Shown piece by piece: positions 43,459 through 52,593 of a stretch of 52,593 nt of DNA. The stretch comes from Gammaproteobacteria bacterium. GTDB taxonomy: Bacteria > Pseudomonadota > Gammaproteobacteria > RBG-16-57-12. Within the stretch, counting starts at the first letter, position 1; every line of letters starts with the position of its first letter. Where the stretch lies: NCBI GenBank assembly GCA_021647245.1, contig JAKIVC010000024.1, positions 1-52,593 on the forward strand, written 5' to 3'. The notes under the pieces are model-generated. The model saw nothing but the letters and a program-made list of their open reading frames with translations. It searched no databases and had not been told where the DNA came from. A program made the translations under genes and the position numbers.

Positions 43459-43917
43459 TTACTCAACAACACTCACCTGATCGACAAAGATGATCTCATC
43501 GAAGGTTTTGCGGAGTGACTTACTGGTGAAGTTGCTCATCGGTGCGCCGCCAGCCCAAGCGATGGTGTCACCGGTTTTAACATTGACCGGAGAGGCCGCT
43601 ATCCAGGTGTTTTTACCATTGAACTCGATCTCCATGTAGGTATAACCTGCGGCGTGGGTCACGCTGATAACCTCTGCCTGATATTGATGGGCTGGTGCCG
43701 CTTGTGAGGGGGTGTGCCCCGGCATGGCTGGGTGATCTGCCGAATGACCACTGTGGTCGCCCATGGGCGGGTGAGCGGGTGCCGGTGTCGCAGGTGCAGC
43801 CTGTTGTGTTGGCGGCTGTGTGGCTGGGTCTGCGGTTGTTTCTTCGGCCTGCTCAGAACAGCCTGCGAGTAATACCAGGCAAGAGATTGCAATAATGCTT
43901 ACAGTTTTTTTCACCAA
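43459..43917 (-). CDS. Putative lipoprotein with His/Pro-rich linker
   Basis: Protein of 152 residues. The signal ends in the lipobox LLAGC (Cys20). Residues about 25-75 are a Pro/Ala/His/Met linker (HPPMGDHSGHSADHPAMPGH) that could bind copper or another metal. Residues about 78-152 form a small beta domain (QYQAEVISVTHAAGYTYMEI, NTWIAASPVNVKTGD) like NrfJ-related proteins. A role in metal handling or c-heme assembly is a guess from composition. Confidence 0.75.
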   Translation of the reverse strand: MVKKTVSIIAISCLVLLAGCSEQAEETTADPATQPPTQQAAPATPAPAHPPMGDHSGHSADHPAMPGHTPSQAAPAHQYQAEVISVTHAAGYTYMEIEFNGKNTWIAASPVNVKTGDTIAWAGGAPMSNFTSKSLRKTFDEIIFVDQVSVVE

Positions 43918-44003
43918 TCTTCTCCAAAAGATGAGTTATTGATCATTAGAGTCTTTTTGCTAGATTTTACTCTTCGCATAAATATCTCTACGAGGTTCTT
44001 TAT
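43918..44003. other. Intergenic leader of the lipoprotein gene
   Basis: AT-rich bases between the lipoprotein start and the MITE-like repeat. They presumably hold the lipoprotein promoter. No other feature seen. Confidence 0.3.
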
Positions 44004-44164
44004 CCCGGATATTTCATAAACGTGTGCAAAGACCGCTTAGGGTATTGGTTTTACAGGTAAGCTTCCGAAAGATATCCGTATGAGTGATTGCGGACGACAG
44101 AGGGAATATTTCCTGTGGAATCAATAGACAAGTGAGACTGTACATAGTTTATGAATTATTCGGG
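44004..44164 (+). repeat. MITE-like repeat, full copy (161 bp)
   Basis: The terminal inverted repeats are CCCGGATATTTCATAAA (44004-44020) and TTTATGAATTATTCGGG (44148-44164), agreeing at 15 of 17 bases. TTAT flanks both sides (44000-44003 and 44165-44168). The inside matches the element at 35547-35707, and the right end also matches 21441-21478. There is no coding capacity, so movement would need a transposase in trans. Confidence 0.75.
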
Positions 44165-44236
44165 TTATATACAATGCGTACTAAAATTTAACACGATTAT
44201 GATATCAGCGCATTACAAAATGGCTTAAGGGTGCCT

Positions 44237-45082
44237 CTATGGCTCATGAAAGCGCATCGAAAGATCGACCGCATTGATGTTTTTGGTAAGTAGTCCAACC
44301 GAGATAAAATCCACGCCGGTGCGGGCAATGCCCTGCACCGTTTCGAGGTTGACACCGCCGGATGCCTCCAAGTGGCAGCGCTGGGCCGTAATTGAGACGG
44401 CTTTTTGCATTGTGGCAATATCCATGTTGTCGAGCATGATGGTATCGGCATTGCTCTCAATCGCCTGTTGCAGCTCGCCAAGGCTCTCCACTTCAACTTC
44501 AACCTTAATGCCTGGGGAGAGGTGACGCGCTTGCGCGACAGCGGCTGCAATGGAACCGGCAGCCATGATGTGGTTCTCTTTGATCAGAATCATATCGTAG
44601 AGGCCAATGCGGTGATTGTGGCCACCGCCGCAGGTCACCGCATATTTTTGTGCTAAACGTAAACCGGGGATGGTTTTTCGTGTGTCGAGAATCTTACACG
44701 CTGTATCGGTAATCGCGCTAACGTACTGTTGTGTCAAGGTGGCGGTGGCGGAGAGGGTTTGCAAAAAATTCAATGCGCAGCGTTCGCCACTGAGAATGCT
44801 GCGGGCAGCCCCGTGCAGTGTACAGAGCGGTTGGTTGATCTTCACCCGCTCGCCATCGGTGGCGTGCCAGGTGATTTGTACCTGCGGATCAAGCTGTAAA
44901 AAGGTTTCATCAAACCAGGCGCAGCCACTGAGGGTGGCGTTATCCCGGCTGATAACCGTTGCCGAGCACTGCTGTTGTGCCGGTATCAGCGCGGCTGTTA
45001 AGTCGCCACTGCCGATATCCTCACGCAGGGCACGGTTCACATCATCGTAAACAGTGCTGGGCAGGGGGGCGGGCTTAGGCAT
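44237..45082 (-). CDS. nadC: Nicotinate-nucleotide pyrophosphorylase (QPRTase)
   Basis: Quinolinate phosphoribosyltransferase of 281 residues that makes nicotinate mononucleotide in NAD synthesis. Motifs: REDIGSGDLTAALIP, LSGERCALNFLQTLSATATL, DTRKTIPGLRLAQKYAVTCGGGHNHRIGL with the substrate-binding Arg, His and Lys, and LDNMDIATMQKAV. Complete and standard in length. Confidence 0.97.
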   Translation of the reverse strand: MPKPAPLPSTVYDDVNRALREDIGSGDLTAALIPAQQQCSATVISRDNATLSGCAWFDETFLQLDPQVQITWHATDGERVKINQPLCTLHGAARSILSGERCALNFLQTLSATATLTQQYVSAITDTACKILDTRKTIPGLRLAQKYAVTCGGGHNHRIGLYDMILIKENHIMAAGSIAAAVAQARHLSPGIKVEVEVESLGELQQAIESNADTIMLDNMDIATMQKAVSITAQRCHLEASGGVNLETVQGIARTGVDFISVGLLTKNINAVDLSMRFHEP

Positions 45083-45257
45083 CTTTAGGCTTCACTTTGA
45101 CTTCTATTTGCCGCACACAATAATGATACATGACGGGCATGGCAAGTTTTTAAAGCGGCTTATTGCTCACTAAAAGAGGTTTGCGGTTGATCGGGATTAG
45201 GGTATTACTATTGCCTGTCTATGTTTATGTGGTTAAAAAACTGAGGGTCAAGGGGCT

Positions 45258-45752
45258 GTGTTAATAAAAACGATGGGTATACTGTTGGCAATGTTCGCTA
45301 TTTTGATGGTTAGTACCGCTACTCAGGCAGTTGAGCCGGAAGCCGAAATATTTGCCGCAGCGACTCAAGGTAGGCTCGCTGAGGTGAGGCAGTTAATTTT
45401 GGACGGTACGCCTGTGGACGGTGTTAACGCCCAGGGGCGCACCCCAGTGATGGGCGCGGCCTTTTATGGGAATCTGCAAATGGCCGAATTGCTGCTCGCT
45501 GAGGGGGTGGACATTGCTCGGGCTGATAATCAAGGGATGACGGTGTTGATGCTGGCCGCTCAGTCGGGTAATCCTGAGCTGATCCGGCTGCTGGTTGCCA
45601 ACGGTGCTGATATGACAGCTGAAAATAGCGCCGGACAGACCGCAGAGCAAGTAGCCAAAATGCGCGGGCAGGCGACGGTCGTTGCTCTACTTGAGGCGTT
45701 AAAGAGTGCGGCCAGTGAGGCGGCGGATAATAAAAGTAACAAGAAGAAGTAA
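45258..45752 (+). CDS. Ankyrin-repeat protein, exported
   Basis: Protein of 164 residues. An N-terminal signal peptide (LLAMFAILMVSTATQAV) is followed by about three ankyrin repeats (residues 31-140) with the GRTPVMGAAFYGNLQMAELL and GMTVLMLAAQSGNPELIRLL consensus. The tail is Lys/Ser-rich. Ankyrin repeats mediate protein contacts; the partner is unknown. GTG start at 45258; the ATG at 45273 is an alternative. It lies 38 bases before the acyltransferase gene. Confidence 0.85.
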   Translation: MLIKTMGILLAMFAILMVSTATQAVEPEAEIFAAATQGRLAEVRQLILDGTPVDGVNAQGRTPVMGAAFYGNLQMAELLLAEGVDIARADNQGMTVLMLAAQSGNPELIRLLVANGADMTAENSAGQTAEQVAKMRGQATVVALLEALKSAASEAADNKSNKKK

Positions 45753-45790
45753 CCCGTAACCTATTGCCCGGATAATGAAGTAGCCAGCGT

Positions 45791-46468
45791 ATGTTTTATC
45801 TTTTCTGTTTCGTCACACTCAGCCTGTTGCTAGCGGTTTTTTTTCTGGCTCGCCAGCGGGCTATTGTCGACTGGCAACACCCTTGGTTAAACTGGATGGA
45901 TGGTCTTAATCGCCTCTATTGCCACCGCTTTCACCGCATACATAACCAGATGATTACGCTGCCGGAGCAGGGCGCAGCTATTGTGGTGGCTAACCATATT
46001 TCGGGGCTGGATCCACTGCTGTTGTTGGCGACGAGTACCCGGCGGCTGCGTTTTTTGATTGCATCAGAGGAGTATGAGCGTTTCGGCTTTACCTGGCTCT
46101 ATCGTTTGGGGGGCTGTATTCCAGTGGACCGTCAGGGTCGACCCGAAATTGCCTTTAAATCTGCATTGCGTGCCTTGGCTGAAGGGGAGGTGGTGGCGCT
46201 CTTCCCCCAGGGGCGTATACAGCATCCGCATGAGAGCATGACACGGCTGAAAAGTGGTGCGGTGCGCCTAGCCTATCTGAGTGGTGCACCAATAACACCA
46301 CTGCATATTCAAGGGGTACGGGGTGCCGGTGATGTTTTTCTGCCGCTGTTTCTGCGTGGACGTGTTGTGATTCAGCAGTATCCATCGGTTGAGGCGACAA
46401 GAGAGCAGCGAAAAGCTGTTTTGCAGCGCATTACTGACTGTATCAGTGGAGCCACTCCCAGTCATTAA
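45791..46468 (+). CDS. 1-acyl-glycerol-3-phosphate acyltransferase (PlsC-like)
   Basis: Membrane-bound lysophosphatidic acid acyltransferase family member, 225 residues, for phospholipid synthesis. N-terminal membrane helix (LFCFVTLSLLLAVFFLA), catalytic H-x4-D in ANHISGLDPLLLL, GGCIPVDRQG and the substrate motif FPQGRIQHPH (EGT-like position altered to PQG). It could be an extra acyltransferase rather than the main PlsC. Confidence 0.87.
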   Translation: MFYLFCFVTLSLLLAVFFLARQRAIVDWQHPWLNWMDGLNRLYCHRFHRIHNQMITLPEQGAAIVVANHISGLDPLLLLATSTRRLRFLIASEEYERFGFTWLYRLGGCIPVDRQGRPEIAFKSALRALAEGEVVALFPQGRIQHPHESMTRLKSGAVRLAYLSGAPITPLHIQGVRGAGDVFLPLFLRGRVVIQQYPSVEATREQRKAVLQRITDCISGATPSH

Positions 46469-46593
46469 ACACTCAAATACTTCACCCGGCATCTACTCCA
46501 ATAGATTCTGTTTTCCGATCATGTTTTCCTTGCTGGAATGAAGGCTGTTTTTCGCGCAAAGTTCTCCATTCGTATATAAAAATATCAATACAC

Positions 46594-46622
46594 CTTGAAG
46601 TCCTCTGAACGAACCCTATTAA
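46594..46622 (+). promoter_or_regulatory. Candidate heat-shock (sigma-32) promoter of clpB
   Basis: CTTGAA (46594-46599) and CCCTATTAA (46614-46622) are 14 bases apart, close to the sigma-32 consensus CTTGAA-N13/14-CCCCATNTA. It lies about 30-65 bases before the clpB ATG, as expected for a ClpB heat-shock gene. Confidence 0.55.
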
Positions 46623-46659
46623 GGGATTAATCAAGAGTAAATGTTGAGGAATAGAACAC

Positions 46660-49242
46660 ATGAGAACGGATAAATTCACCACTAAATTTCAGATGGCTTT
46701 GGGTGATGCGCAGAGTCTGGCTGTCGGTGCTGACAATCAATATATCGAGCCGCTGCACTTGATGGTAGCGCTACTGGATCAGGAGGGTGGCGCGACGCGA
46801 AACCTGCTGTTGAAATGTGATGTTAATGTGAATCTACTGCGTTCGGCACTGGGTGACGCGATAGATCGCCTGCCGCAGGTGCAGGGTACTCAGGGGGAGG
46901 TTCATCTCTCGAGTGATTTAGCACGTCTGCTCAATGTGTGCGACAAGCTGGCACAGCAACGTAAAGATCAATACATCTCCAGTGAGCTATTTGTATTGGC
47001 TGCGGTGGAGGATAAGAGCCGTGTCGGCGAGCTTTTGCGGAAAAATGGAGCCACCAAGCGGGGTGTTGAGCAGGCGATTGATGATATGCGCGGTGGTGAA
47101 AGTGTTAATGATCCCAATGCGGAAGAGCAGCGCCAAGCGCTGGAAAAATTTACGGTAGATCTCACCCAGCTTGCAGAGCAGGGTAAGCTGGATCCGGTGA
47201 TTGGTCGTGATGATGAAATTCGTCGCACCATTCAGGTTTTGCAGCGCCGCACCAAAAACAATCCGGTGCTGATTGGTGAGCCAGGAGTGGGTAAAACCGC
47301 AATTGTTGAAGGCTTGGCTCAGCGCATTGTTAATGGCGAAGTGCCAGAAGGGATTAAAGGCAAGCGGCTGTTATCTCTGGACATGGGGGCGTTGATTGCG
47401 GGTGCTAAATTCCGTGGCGAGTTTGAAGAGCGCCTTAAGGGCGTGATGAGTGATCTATCCAAAAGTGAGGGGCAGGTGATTCTCTTCATCGATGAGCTGC
47501 ACACCATGGTGGGTGCAGGTAAGGCAGAAGGGTCGATGGATGCCGGTAATATGCTGAAACCAGCACTGGCGCGGGGTGAGCTGCACTGCATCGGCGCAAC
47601 GACGCTGAATGAATATCGTGAGCATGTGGAGAAAGATGCCGCGCTGGAGCGGCGTTTCCAGAAGGTATTGATCAATGAGCCTTCAGTGGAAGATACCATT
47701 GCCATTTTGCGGGGCCTCAAGGGAAAATATGAAGTGCATCACGGGGTTGAGATTACCGATCCGGCGATTGTGGCTGCGGCCAGCCTTTCGTACCGCTATA
47801 TTTCTGACCGCAAACTGCCTGACAAGGCGATTGACTTGGTTGATGAGGCGGGTAGCCGTATTCGCATGGAGATCGACTCCAAACCTGAGAATATGGATCG
47901 CCTGGAGCGCCGCTTAATTCAACTTAAAATAGAGCACGAAGCGCTGGTTAAGGAGAGTGATAACGCCTCTAAACGCCGCCTTGCGGATGTTAAGCAGGAG
48001 ATCATTAAGCTTTCTCGTGAGTTCTCGGAACTGGAAGAGATTTGGAAAGCAGAAAAAGTGGCGTTGCAGGGAACCCAGCACATCAAAGAGGCGTTGGAAC
48101 ATGCGCGAATCGAGCTGGAGACAGCGCACCGTGCCGGTGATCTGACGCGCATGTCGGAGTTACAATATGGGCGCATTCCCGAGCTGGAAAAACAGCTGGA
48201 GATGGCGGCTCAAACAGAGACGCGTGATACCAAACTGATTCGTAACAAAGTAACGGATGAGGAGATTGCCGAAGTTGTCTCCAAATGGACAGGGATTCCT
48301 GTTTCCAAAATGCTAGAGGGTGAGCGAGAAAAGCTGTTGAGCATGGAGGATAATCTACGCAACCGTGTGGTGGGTCAACAGGAGGCACTCAAAGCGGTCT
48401 CTGATGCTATACGCCGGTCGCGTGCCGGGCTCTCAGATCCCAATCGACCCAACGGCTCTTTTCTATTTTTAGGGCCAACCGGGGTGGGTAAAACCGAACT
48501 CTGCAAAGCACTTGCCGACTTCCTGTTTGATACTGAAGAGGCGTTGGTGCGTATCGATATGTCTGAGTTCATGGAGAAACATTCGGTTGCGCGCCTGATT
48601 GGTGCGCCTCCTGGGTATGTAGGGTATGAAGCAGGTGGCTATTTGACCGAAGCGGTACGCCGTCGACCCTATTCCGTGTTACTGCTGGATGAGGTGGAGA
48701 AGGCGCACCCGGATGTTTTCAACATCCTGTTACAGGTGCTGGATGATGGTCGACTAACCGATGGACACGGACGCACGGTAGACTTTCGTAACACCGTCAT
48801 TGTGATGACCTCCAACCTAGGCAGTGCGCGGATTCAAGCGTTTGCCGGTGAGAAAAATTACGATGAGATGAAAGAGGCAGTAATGGAAGAGGTGTCGCAA
48901 CATTTTCGCCCCGAGTTTATCAACCGTGTCGATGAAGTGGTGGTGTTCCATCCGCTGGCTAAAGAGCAGATTAAGTCGATTGCTGATATTCAGGTCGACT
49001 ACCTGCGTCAACGTCTGGCTGATCGTGATATCGCCTTGAAGCTGAGCGATGCGGCGCTGAGCAATCTGGCAGATGCTGGTTTTGATCCAGTCTATGGTGC
49101 ACGGCCACTGAAGCGTGCTATTCAGCGCTATATTGAAAACCCGCTGGCGCAGCAGATCTTAAAAGGTGAATTTGTTGAAGGTGATACCATCGAAGTGGAC
49201 TTCAGGGAGGGTGAAATGCACTTTGAAAAGGCAGTCACCTAG
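46660..49242 (+). CDS. clpB: ATP-dependent chaperone ClpB
   Basis: Hsp100 disaggregase of 860 residues that works with DnaK to rescue aggregated proteins. N-terminal Clp repeat domain (1-145), first AAA+ module with Walker [14 protein letters not shown] (about 206) and [13 protein letters not shown], a coiled-coil middle domain (about 410-520) and a second AAA+ module with [14 protein letters not shown] (about 606) and [14 protein letters not shown]. Complete. Its end overlaps the convergent rnt gene by 4 bases. Confidence 0.98.
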   Translation: MRTDKFTTKFQMALGDAQSLAVGADNQYIEPLHLMVALLDQEGGATRNLLLKCDVNVNLLRSALGDAIDRLPQVQGTQGEVHLSSDLARLLNVCDKLAQQRKDQYISSELFVLAAVEDKSRVGELLRKNGATKRGVEQAIDDMRGGESVNDPNAEEQRQALEKFTVDLTQLAEQGKLDPVIGRDDEIRRTIQVLQRRTKNNPVLIGEPGVGKTAIVEGLAQRIVNGEVPEGIKGKRLLSLDMGALIAGAKFRGEFEERLKGVMSDLSKSEGQVILFIDELHTMVGAGKAEGSMDAGNMLKPALARGELHCIGATTLNEYREHVEKDAALERRFQKVLINEPSVEDTIAILRGLKGKYEVHHGVEITDPAIVAAASLSYRYISDRKLPDKAIDLVDEAGSRIRMEIDSKPENMDRLERRLIQLKIEHEALVKESDNASKRRLADVKQEIIKLSREFSELEEIWKAEKVALQGTQHIKEALEHARIELETAHRAGDLTRMSELQYGRIPELEKQLEMAAQTETRDTKLIRNKVTDEEIAEVVSKWTGIPVSKMLEGEREKLLSMEDNLRNRVVGQQEALKAVSDAIRRSRAGLSDPNRPNGSFLFLGPTGVGKTELCKALADFLFDTEEALVRIDMSEFMEKHSVARLIGAPPGYVGYEAGGYLTEAVRRRPYSVLLLDEVEKAHPDVFNILLQVLDDGRLTDGHGRTVDFRNTVIVMTSNLGSARIQAFAGEKNYDEMKEAVMEEVSQHFRPEFINRVDEVVVFHPLAKEQIKSIADIQVDYLRQRLADRDIALKLSDAALSNLADAGFDPVYGARPLKRAIQRYIENPLAQQILKGEFVEGDTIEVDFREGEMHFEKAVT

Positions 49243-49877
49243 TTCATATCAATGGCGAAGTTTTCAAAACTGCGTGAGAGTGTATCCCAGCGGTTAATGA
49301 TAGTGCAAAACAGCTCTGCGGTGCGCTCGGTATCATAGAGTGCACCGTGGGCCTGGCTATCATCCCATGAGAGCCCTGCGGCCTGTACCGCTCTGGCCAA
49401 CACTGTCTGACCATAAGCGAGCCCGCCTAAGGTGGCGGTATCAAACGTACCAAAATCATGAAATGGGTTGCGCTTTATATTGTTACGAGCCACTGCGGCC
49501 CTGAGAAAGTTCAGATCAAAAGCGGGGTTATGCCCCACCAATATGGCACGGCTACAGCCGCTGTTTTTCACCTCTTTACGCACCATCGTAAAAAGCTTCT
49601 CGATGGCATCATTTTCATGGATCGCATTACGAAACGGGTGGTAAGGGTCAATACCTGTAACATCCAGTGAGGCCTGCTCAATATTCGCCCCTTCAAATGG
49701 ATTAACATGACAGTGGATGCTCTCTTTCAGATGAATATCACCGCCATCATCCATATCCAGTGTGACGGCAGCAATCTCTAAAAGCGCATCCGTCTGATGG
49801 TTGAACCCACCTGTTTCTACATCCACAACAACCGGTAAAAAACCACGAAATCGCTGAGTAATCGCTGATTTTGACAT
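49239..49877 (-). CDS. rnt: Ribonuclease T
   Basis: DEDD-family 3'-5' exonuclease of 212 residues that trims tRNA and stable RNA 3' ends. Exo [21 protein letters not shown], Exo [18 protein letters not shown], Exo [22 protein letters not shown] with the catalytic His and Asp. Nine bases separate it from pyrC on the same strand, so they are probably cotranscribed. Confidence 0.96.
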   Translation of the reverse strand: MSKSAITQRFRGFLPVVVDVETGGFNHQTDALLEIAAVTLDMDDGGDIHLKESIHCHVNPFEGANIEQASLDVTGIDPYHPFRNAIHENDAIEKLFTMVRKEVKNSGCSRAILVGHNPAFDLNFLRAAVARNNIKRNPFHDFGTFDTATLGGLAYGQTVLARAVQAAGLSWDDSQAHGALYDTERTAELFCTIINRWDTLSRSFENFAIDMN

Positions 49878-49887
49878 ATTTTCCCTT

Positions 49888-50919
49888 TTACACTACTTGC
49901 CAGTTAACGGTTTTACCTGCCCGAAATGGCACAATAGTGCTCCCTGTCAATGGCAACACTTGCGCCATTTGCCAGCTGTTTTTTTGTAAAGTGATCGTGT
50001 CACTGTTGCGGGGAAGGCCGTAGAAGTCCGGCCCGTAATGGCTGGCAAATCCCTCCAGCTGTTTGAGTGCATCGGCTTGCTCAAAAATTTCGGCGTACCA
50101 CTCAATGGCCGCCGGCGCGGTAAAGATGCCAGCGCAACCACAACTGTTCTCTTTATTCTCTTTGCTGTGTGGTGCACTGTCGGTGCCAAGGAAAAACTTG
50201 CCAGACCCGCTGGTCGCAGCCTCAACCAATGCAATACGATGCCGCTCTCGTTTGAGAACGGGTAGGCAGTAGTGATGGGGTTTAATGCCACCCACCAGCA
50301 TGTCATTACGATTCAGTAGCAGATGTTGCACGGTGATAGTGGCGGCTACGTTTTCTCCAGCGTGGCGAACAAAGTCAGCTGCATCGGCAGTGGTAATGTG
50401 CTCAAACACCACCTTGAGCTTGGGCATCCGTACAATCAAAGGCTGTAATACGTGATCAATGAAGCGTGCTTCACGATCAAAAATATCAATTTCAGCGGCC
50501 GTCATCTCACCGTGAACCAGTAGCGGAATACCACACTCAGCCATCATCTCCAGTGCCGGGTAGATATTGGCAATATCGGTAACACCGCTATCTGAATGAG
50601 TGGTCGCCCCCGCAGGATAGAGCTTACAGCCGTAGATCAGTCCACACTGTTGTGCCGCAATAATATCTTCCGGGCGGGTGTTATCGGTGAGATAAAGCAC
50701 CATTAACGGTTGAAACGAGCTGCCTTCCGGTAGCGCCTGTAAAATGCGCTCACGATAGCGCAACGCCTGCTGCGTATCGGTTACCGGTGGCATGAGATTG
50801 GGCATAATGATTGCGCGGCCAAAAACACGCGCCGTGTGTGGAACAGTATCATTAAGCACCGCACCATCGCGAAGGTGCAGGTGCCAGTCATCTGGGCGGG
50901 TGATGGTTAGTCTGTCCAC
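49888..50919 (-). CDS. pyrC: Dihydroorotase PyrC
   Basis: Class II dihydroorotase of 343 residues that cyclises carbamoyl aspartate in pyrimidine synthesis. Metal ligands: [10 protein letters not shown] (HxH), [14 protein letters not shown] with the carbamylated Lys, HGE, FEHITT and the Asp in [10 protein letters not shown]. The start is GTG at 50919, with AAGGAACC upstream on the minus strand. Complete. Confidence 0.97.
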   Translation of the reverse strand: MDRLTITRPDDWHLHLRDGAVLNDTVPHTARVFGRAIIMPNLMPPVTDTQQALRYRERILQALPEGSSFQPLMVLYLTDNTRPEDIIAAQQCGLIYGCKLYPAGATTHSDSGVTDIANIYPALEMMAECGIPLLVHGEMTAAEIDIFDREARFIDHVLQPLIVRMPKLKVVFEHITTADAADFVRHAGENVAATITVQHLLLNRNDMLVGGIKPHHYCLPVLKRERHRIALVEAATSGSGKFFLGTDSAPHSKENKENSCGCAGIFTAPAAIEWYAEIFEQADALKQLEGFASHYGPDFYGLPRNSDTITLQKNSWQMAQVLPLTGSTIVPFRAGKTVNWQVV

Positions 50920-51111
50920 AAGGTTCCTTTAAGGCTGTTTGGTTGATGCGACAAGAAAACAAGCTTTTGATGCGCTAGAGAAACTGAAGAGTTGCCCCAT
51001 AAAATGCTTGAAATTTAAACGCCCTTTATGAGGCTTTGACGCGCTAACTAACGGGTGCTAACAACGCGATGTCAGTCAATTATGCGCTCATTTATTTTAA
51101 TTTAGAAGGCG

Positions 51112-51264
51112 CTAATCCGGCCAGGTACGCTTGGAGGGCAGTGGTGGCGGTGTTGCCTCTGGTGTGGCGGGTTGGGTTGTTGCCGTGGTTTTTCTTTTTT
51201 TCGGCTCTGCTTGTTGTGTTTTGATCTGACGCACACTATTGGCCAGTTTGTCTTGTAGCTTCAT
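51112..51264 (-). CDS. Short McdB-like protein (50 residues) paired with McdA
   Basis: Small ORF below the usual length cut-off. It reads MKLQDKLANSVRQIKTQQAE, a Lys/Thr/Pro-rich middle, then PPPLPSKRTWPD. It begins 2 bases after the stop of the ParA-type gene, in the order McdA then McdB. Its last five residues R-T-W-P-D match R-V-W-P-D at the end of the 98-residue protein in the carboxysome operon (7834-8130). Both are basic and disordered. I infer that it is the adaptor that recruits the ATPase to carboxysomes. A conserved tryptophan near the C-terminus is known of alpha-McdB as I recall. Confidence 0.72.
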   Translation of the reverse strand: MKLQDKLANSVRQIKTQQAEPKKRKTTATTQPATPEATPPPLPSKRTWPD

Positions 51265-51266
51265 GG

Positions 51267-51899
51267 TTATAAAAGCTCCTCTATGATGGATTCAATTTCC
51301 TGGGCGGCAGCCTTGCCTTGTTTGCCAAGGCAGAAGACGCTGGCACCTTCAATGGCGGAGGTTCGGTAAATTGCGCGGCGGCGCAAGCCCCTCTTGAGTG
51401 AGGGTATGTCGAACTCATCCAGTGCTTGTTGCATTGCGCGGGAGAGCGCACTGCGTGGCTCTTGCTGATTGATGACCAAATAGGCCTGTAGCTTGGGGTT
51501 GCCCAGTTTAGCCTGCTCTACGGTATCGGCCAGTCGCACGCTAGCCCACAGATCTATGGGGGAGGGTAGAACGGGTATCAGCAAAGTGTTGGCGGCCTGC
51601 ATCGCGTGCCTGACGGTTTCGCCCTCAAGGGTAGGAGGGCAGTCGATGACAATGTATTGATAGTCTTGGCGAAAGCGGTTGATTTCGTGAGCCAAATTGC
51701 CCGCAATGGAGATGACAGAGACCGGGAAGGGGCGGTTTTCGGGGGCCAGTCCGGTCCACTGTCCTGCTGATCTTTGTGGGTCGGCATCGATAATAAGGGT
51801 GCGGCCACGTTGTGCCAATCCGGCGGCAAAGTTCATGCTTAGGGTTGTTTTTCCGGTACCCCCTTTTTGATTGGAAATTGAAAATACTTTTGCGGACAT
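51267..51899 (-). CDS. ParA-type ATPase, McdA-like (carboxysome positioning)
   Basis: ParA/MinD-superfamily ATPase of 210 residues, the short form usual for McdA and orphan ParAs. The deviant Walker A is SNQKGGTGKTTLSMNF (about residues 8-23), the switch region IIDADPQRSAGQW and Walker B YIVIDCPPTLEG; a basic C-terminal helix could bind DNA. It is paired with the McdB-like ORF directly downstream. The pair probably spreads carboxysomes over the nucleoid. It is about 43 kb from the cso operon. An unrelated plasmid-type ParA is less likely because no parB follows. Confidence 0.78.
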   Translation of the reverse strand: MSAKVFSISNQKGGTGKTTLSMNFAAGLAQRGRTLIIDADPQRSAGQWTGLAPENRPFPVSVISIAGNLAHEINRFRQDYQYIVIDCPPTLEGETVRHAMQAANTLLIPVLPSPIDLWASVRLADTVEQAKLGNPKLQAYLVINQQEPRSALSRAMQQALDEFDIPSLKRGLRRRAIYRTSAIEGASVFCLGKQGKAAAQEIESIIEELL

Positions 51900-52516
51900 A
51901 CCCTCTACCCATTTTTGTCTGTGGTAGCGAGTTTAGCATGAGCTTTGCTGTTGGGGGCACCTCTAAATAACTCATGAATGCACATCTTGAGCTTAAAGCC
52001 TGCCGCTTGTGCATTGCAACGCCTCGCAATAGCCCGCTACAAGGTGTAGTTGAGCTAGCTCGAGAGAGGGTGCCATGGATGGTTGTCTACTCGTCTTGGC
52101 CAGCCTTCGAGGGCGGTGGCTTGAGGGAACGATTTGAAACCCAGTACGGCTGCACAGCGCTCCGTCATTTTAAAGGTAGCGGATATCGCGCAGGCAAAAG
52201 ATGTTTTTATGCAGCATAAACGGGCAGTGATGAAGTTGTTCATGGTATCGAGTTCTTAGTGTCAAGTGGTCATAAGCCTTGAGTTGTGCGCCCATTGGGT
52301 ATTGCCGCTTATCATCATGCAGCTAGAACGCAGTGGTGGCAGTGGAGCTAACCACTACAAATCACATAGAGCCAATAAATTTGGCGGCCATTCGGTTTCT
52401 CTCAGAATGCTTCTTTATATGTTGGGCTATTTTAACCTATCTTGGGTGGCTAAGTCCGACAGCCTCCTAGTACTCCTCCAAGGTGATATTGCCTAATACG
52501 GAATTGCCATCATCAA
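51900..52516. other. Intergenic or degenerate mobile-element region
   Basis: About 600 bases without a gene I can support. Frames at 51974-52219 and 52266-52496 (+) show no family that I know. TAAGTCCGACAGCCTCCTAG at 52451-52470 resembles the right end of the IS at 12538-14123 (18 of 20 bases, both ending in CTAG), so an IS end or a scar lies here. Confidence 0.35.
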
Positions 52517-52593
52517 TTAACACTTGTCATGAGTGATGCACGGATAAAGTTGCTTCAGTTTTATTCGTGCATCTTCTGTCGTAAAGCGCCAAT
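52517..52593 (-). pseudogene. C-terminal end of a transposase, IS630-family-like (partial at window edge)
   Basis: The last 24 codons read WRFTTEDARIKLKQLYP and end ITHDKC before a TAA. This is like the C-terminus of IS630-type transposases, as I recall. The rest lies beyond the window, so I cannot tell if it is intact; it is typed as a pseudogene only because it is a fragment here. Confidence 0.45.

Noticed and set aside
1-52593. CRISPR array, rRNA or prophage
   Set aside because: No regularly spaced repeats, rRNA sequence or phage structural genes were seen.

Overview
The window looks like the chromosome of a gammaproteobacterial chemolithoautotroph, most likely of the sulfur-oxidiser type. 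It opens with an alpha-carboxysome operon carrying form IA RuBisCO. The housekeeping genes are gammaproteobacterial in kind and order: mutY-yggX, purE-purK, ttcA, cmoM, greB, slyD, rnt, pyrC, clpB, nadC and proS. I cannot name the species.

Region 1 (about 1-15340) is a carbon-concentrating superlocus on the + strand. The order is cbbL, cbbS, csoS2, csoSCA, csoS4A, csoS4B, two csoS1 genes, a ferritin-like gene, the acRAF/PCD-like gene and an McdB-like gene. It continues with sbtA (bicarbonate uptake), an SbtB-type PII-like gene, a LysR/CbbR-like regulator, csoS1D and a SulP-family anion transporter. The sulP gene is broken by a one-base homopolymer deletion and by an intact 1586-bp IS1182-like element with a CTAG target duplication.

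Region 2 (15368-23130) holds a NUDIX gene, a ParC-like/ParP-like/CheW/DUF2802 chemotaxis-array cluster facing a frameshifted FlhB-like gene, then DUF455, a lipoprotein, rsmE, a patatin-like lipase and DUF3307. Region 3 (23226-28603) has two tandemly duplicated PEP-CTERM genes, each behind a well-spaced sigma-54 promoter, then a glycosyltransferase and gamma-glutamyltransferase. Region 4 (28788-50919) is mostly housekeeping: thioredoxin-like, greB, an Hpt/degenerate-receiver protein, slyD, purE-purK, cmoM, ttcA, mutY-yggX, tRNA-Phe, an MltC-like transglycosylase, a triheme cytochrome, proS, nadC, plsC, clpB, rnt and pyrC.

Region 5 (51112-52593) has an McdA-like ParA ATPase followed two bases later by a 50-codon ORF. 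Its product ends in the same R-x-W-P-D as the McdB-like protein inside the carboxysome operon. The carboxysome-positioning system therefore appears split: one McdB-like protein in the cso operon without an adjacent McdA, and a complete McdA-McdB pair about 43 kb away. The window ends in the tail of a probable IS630-family transposase.

Repeats include a MITE-like family of about 161 bp (two full copies and one truncated), paired terminators in the PEP-CTERM duplication, and several operon hairpins. I saw no CRISPR array and no rRNA.
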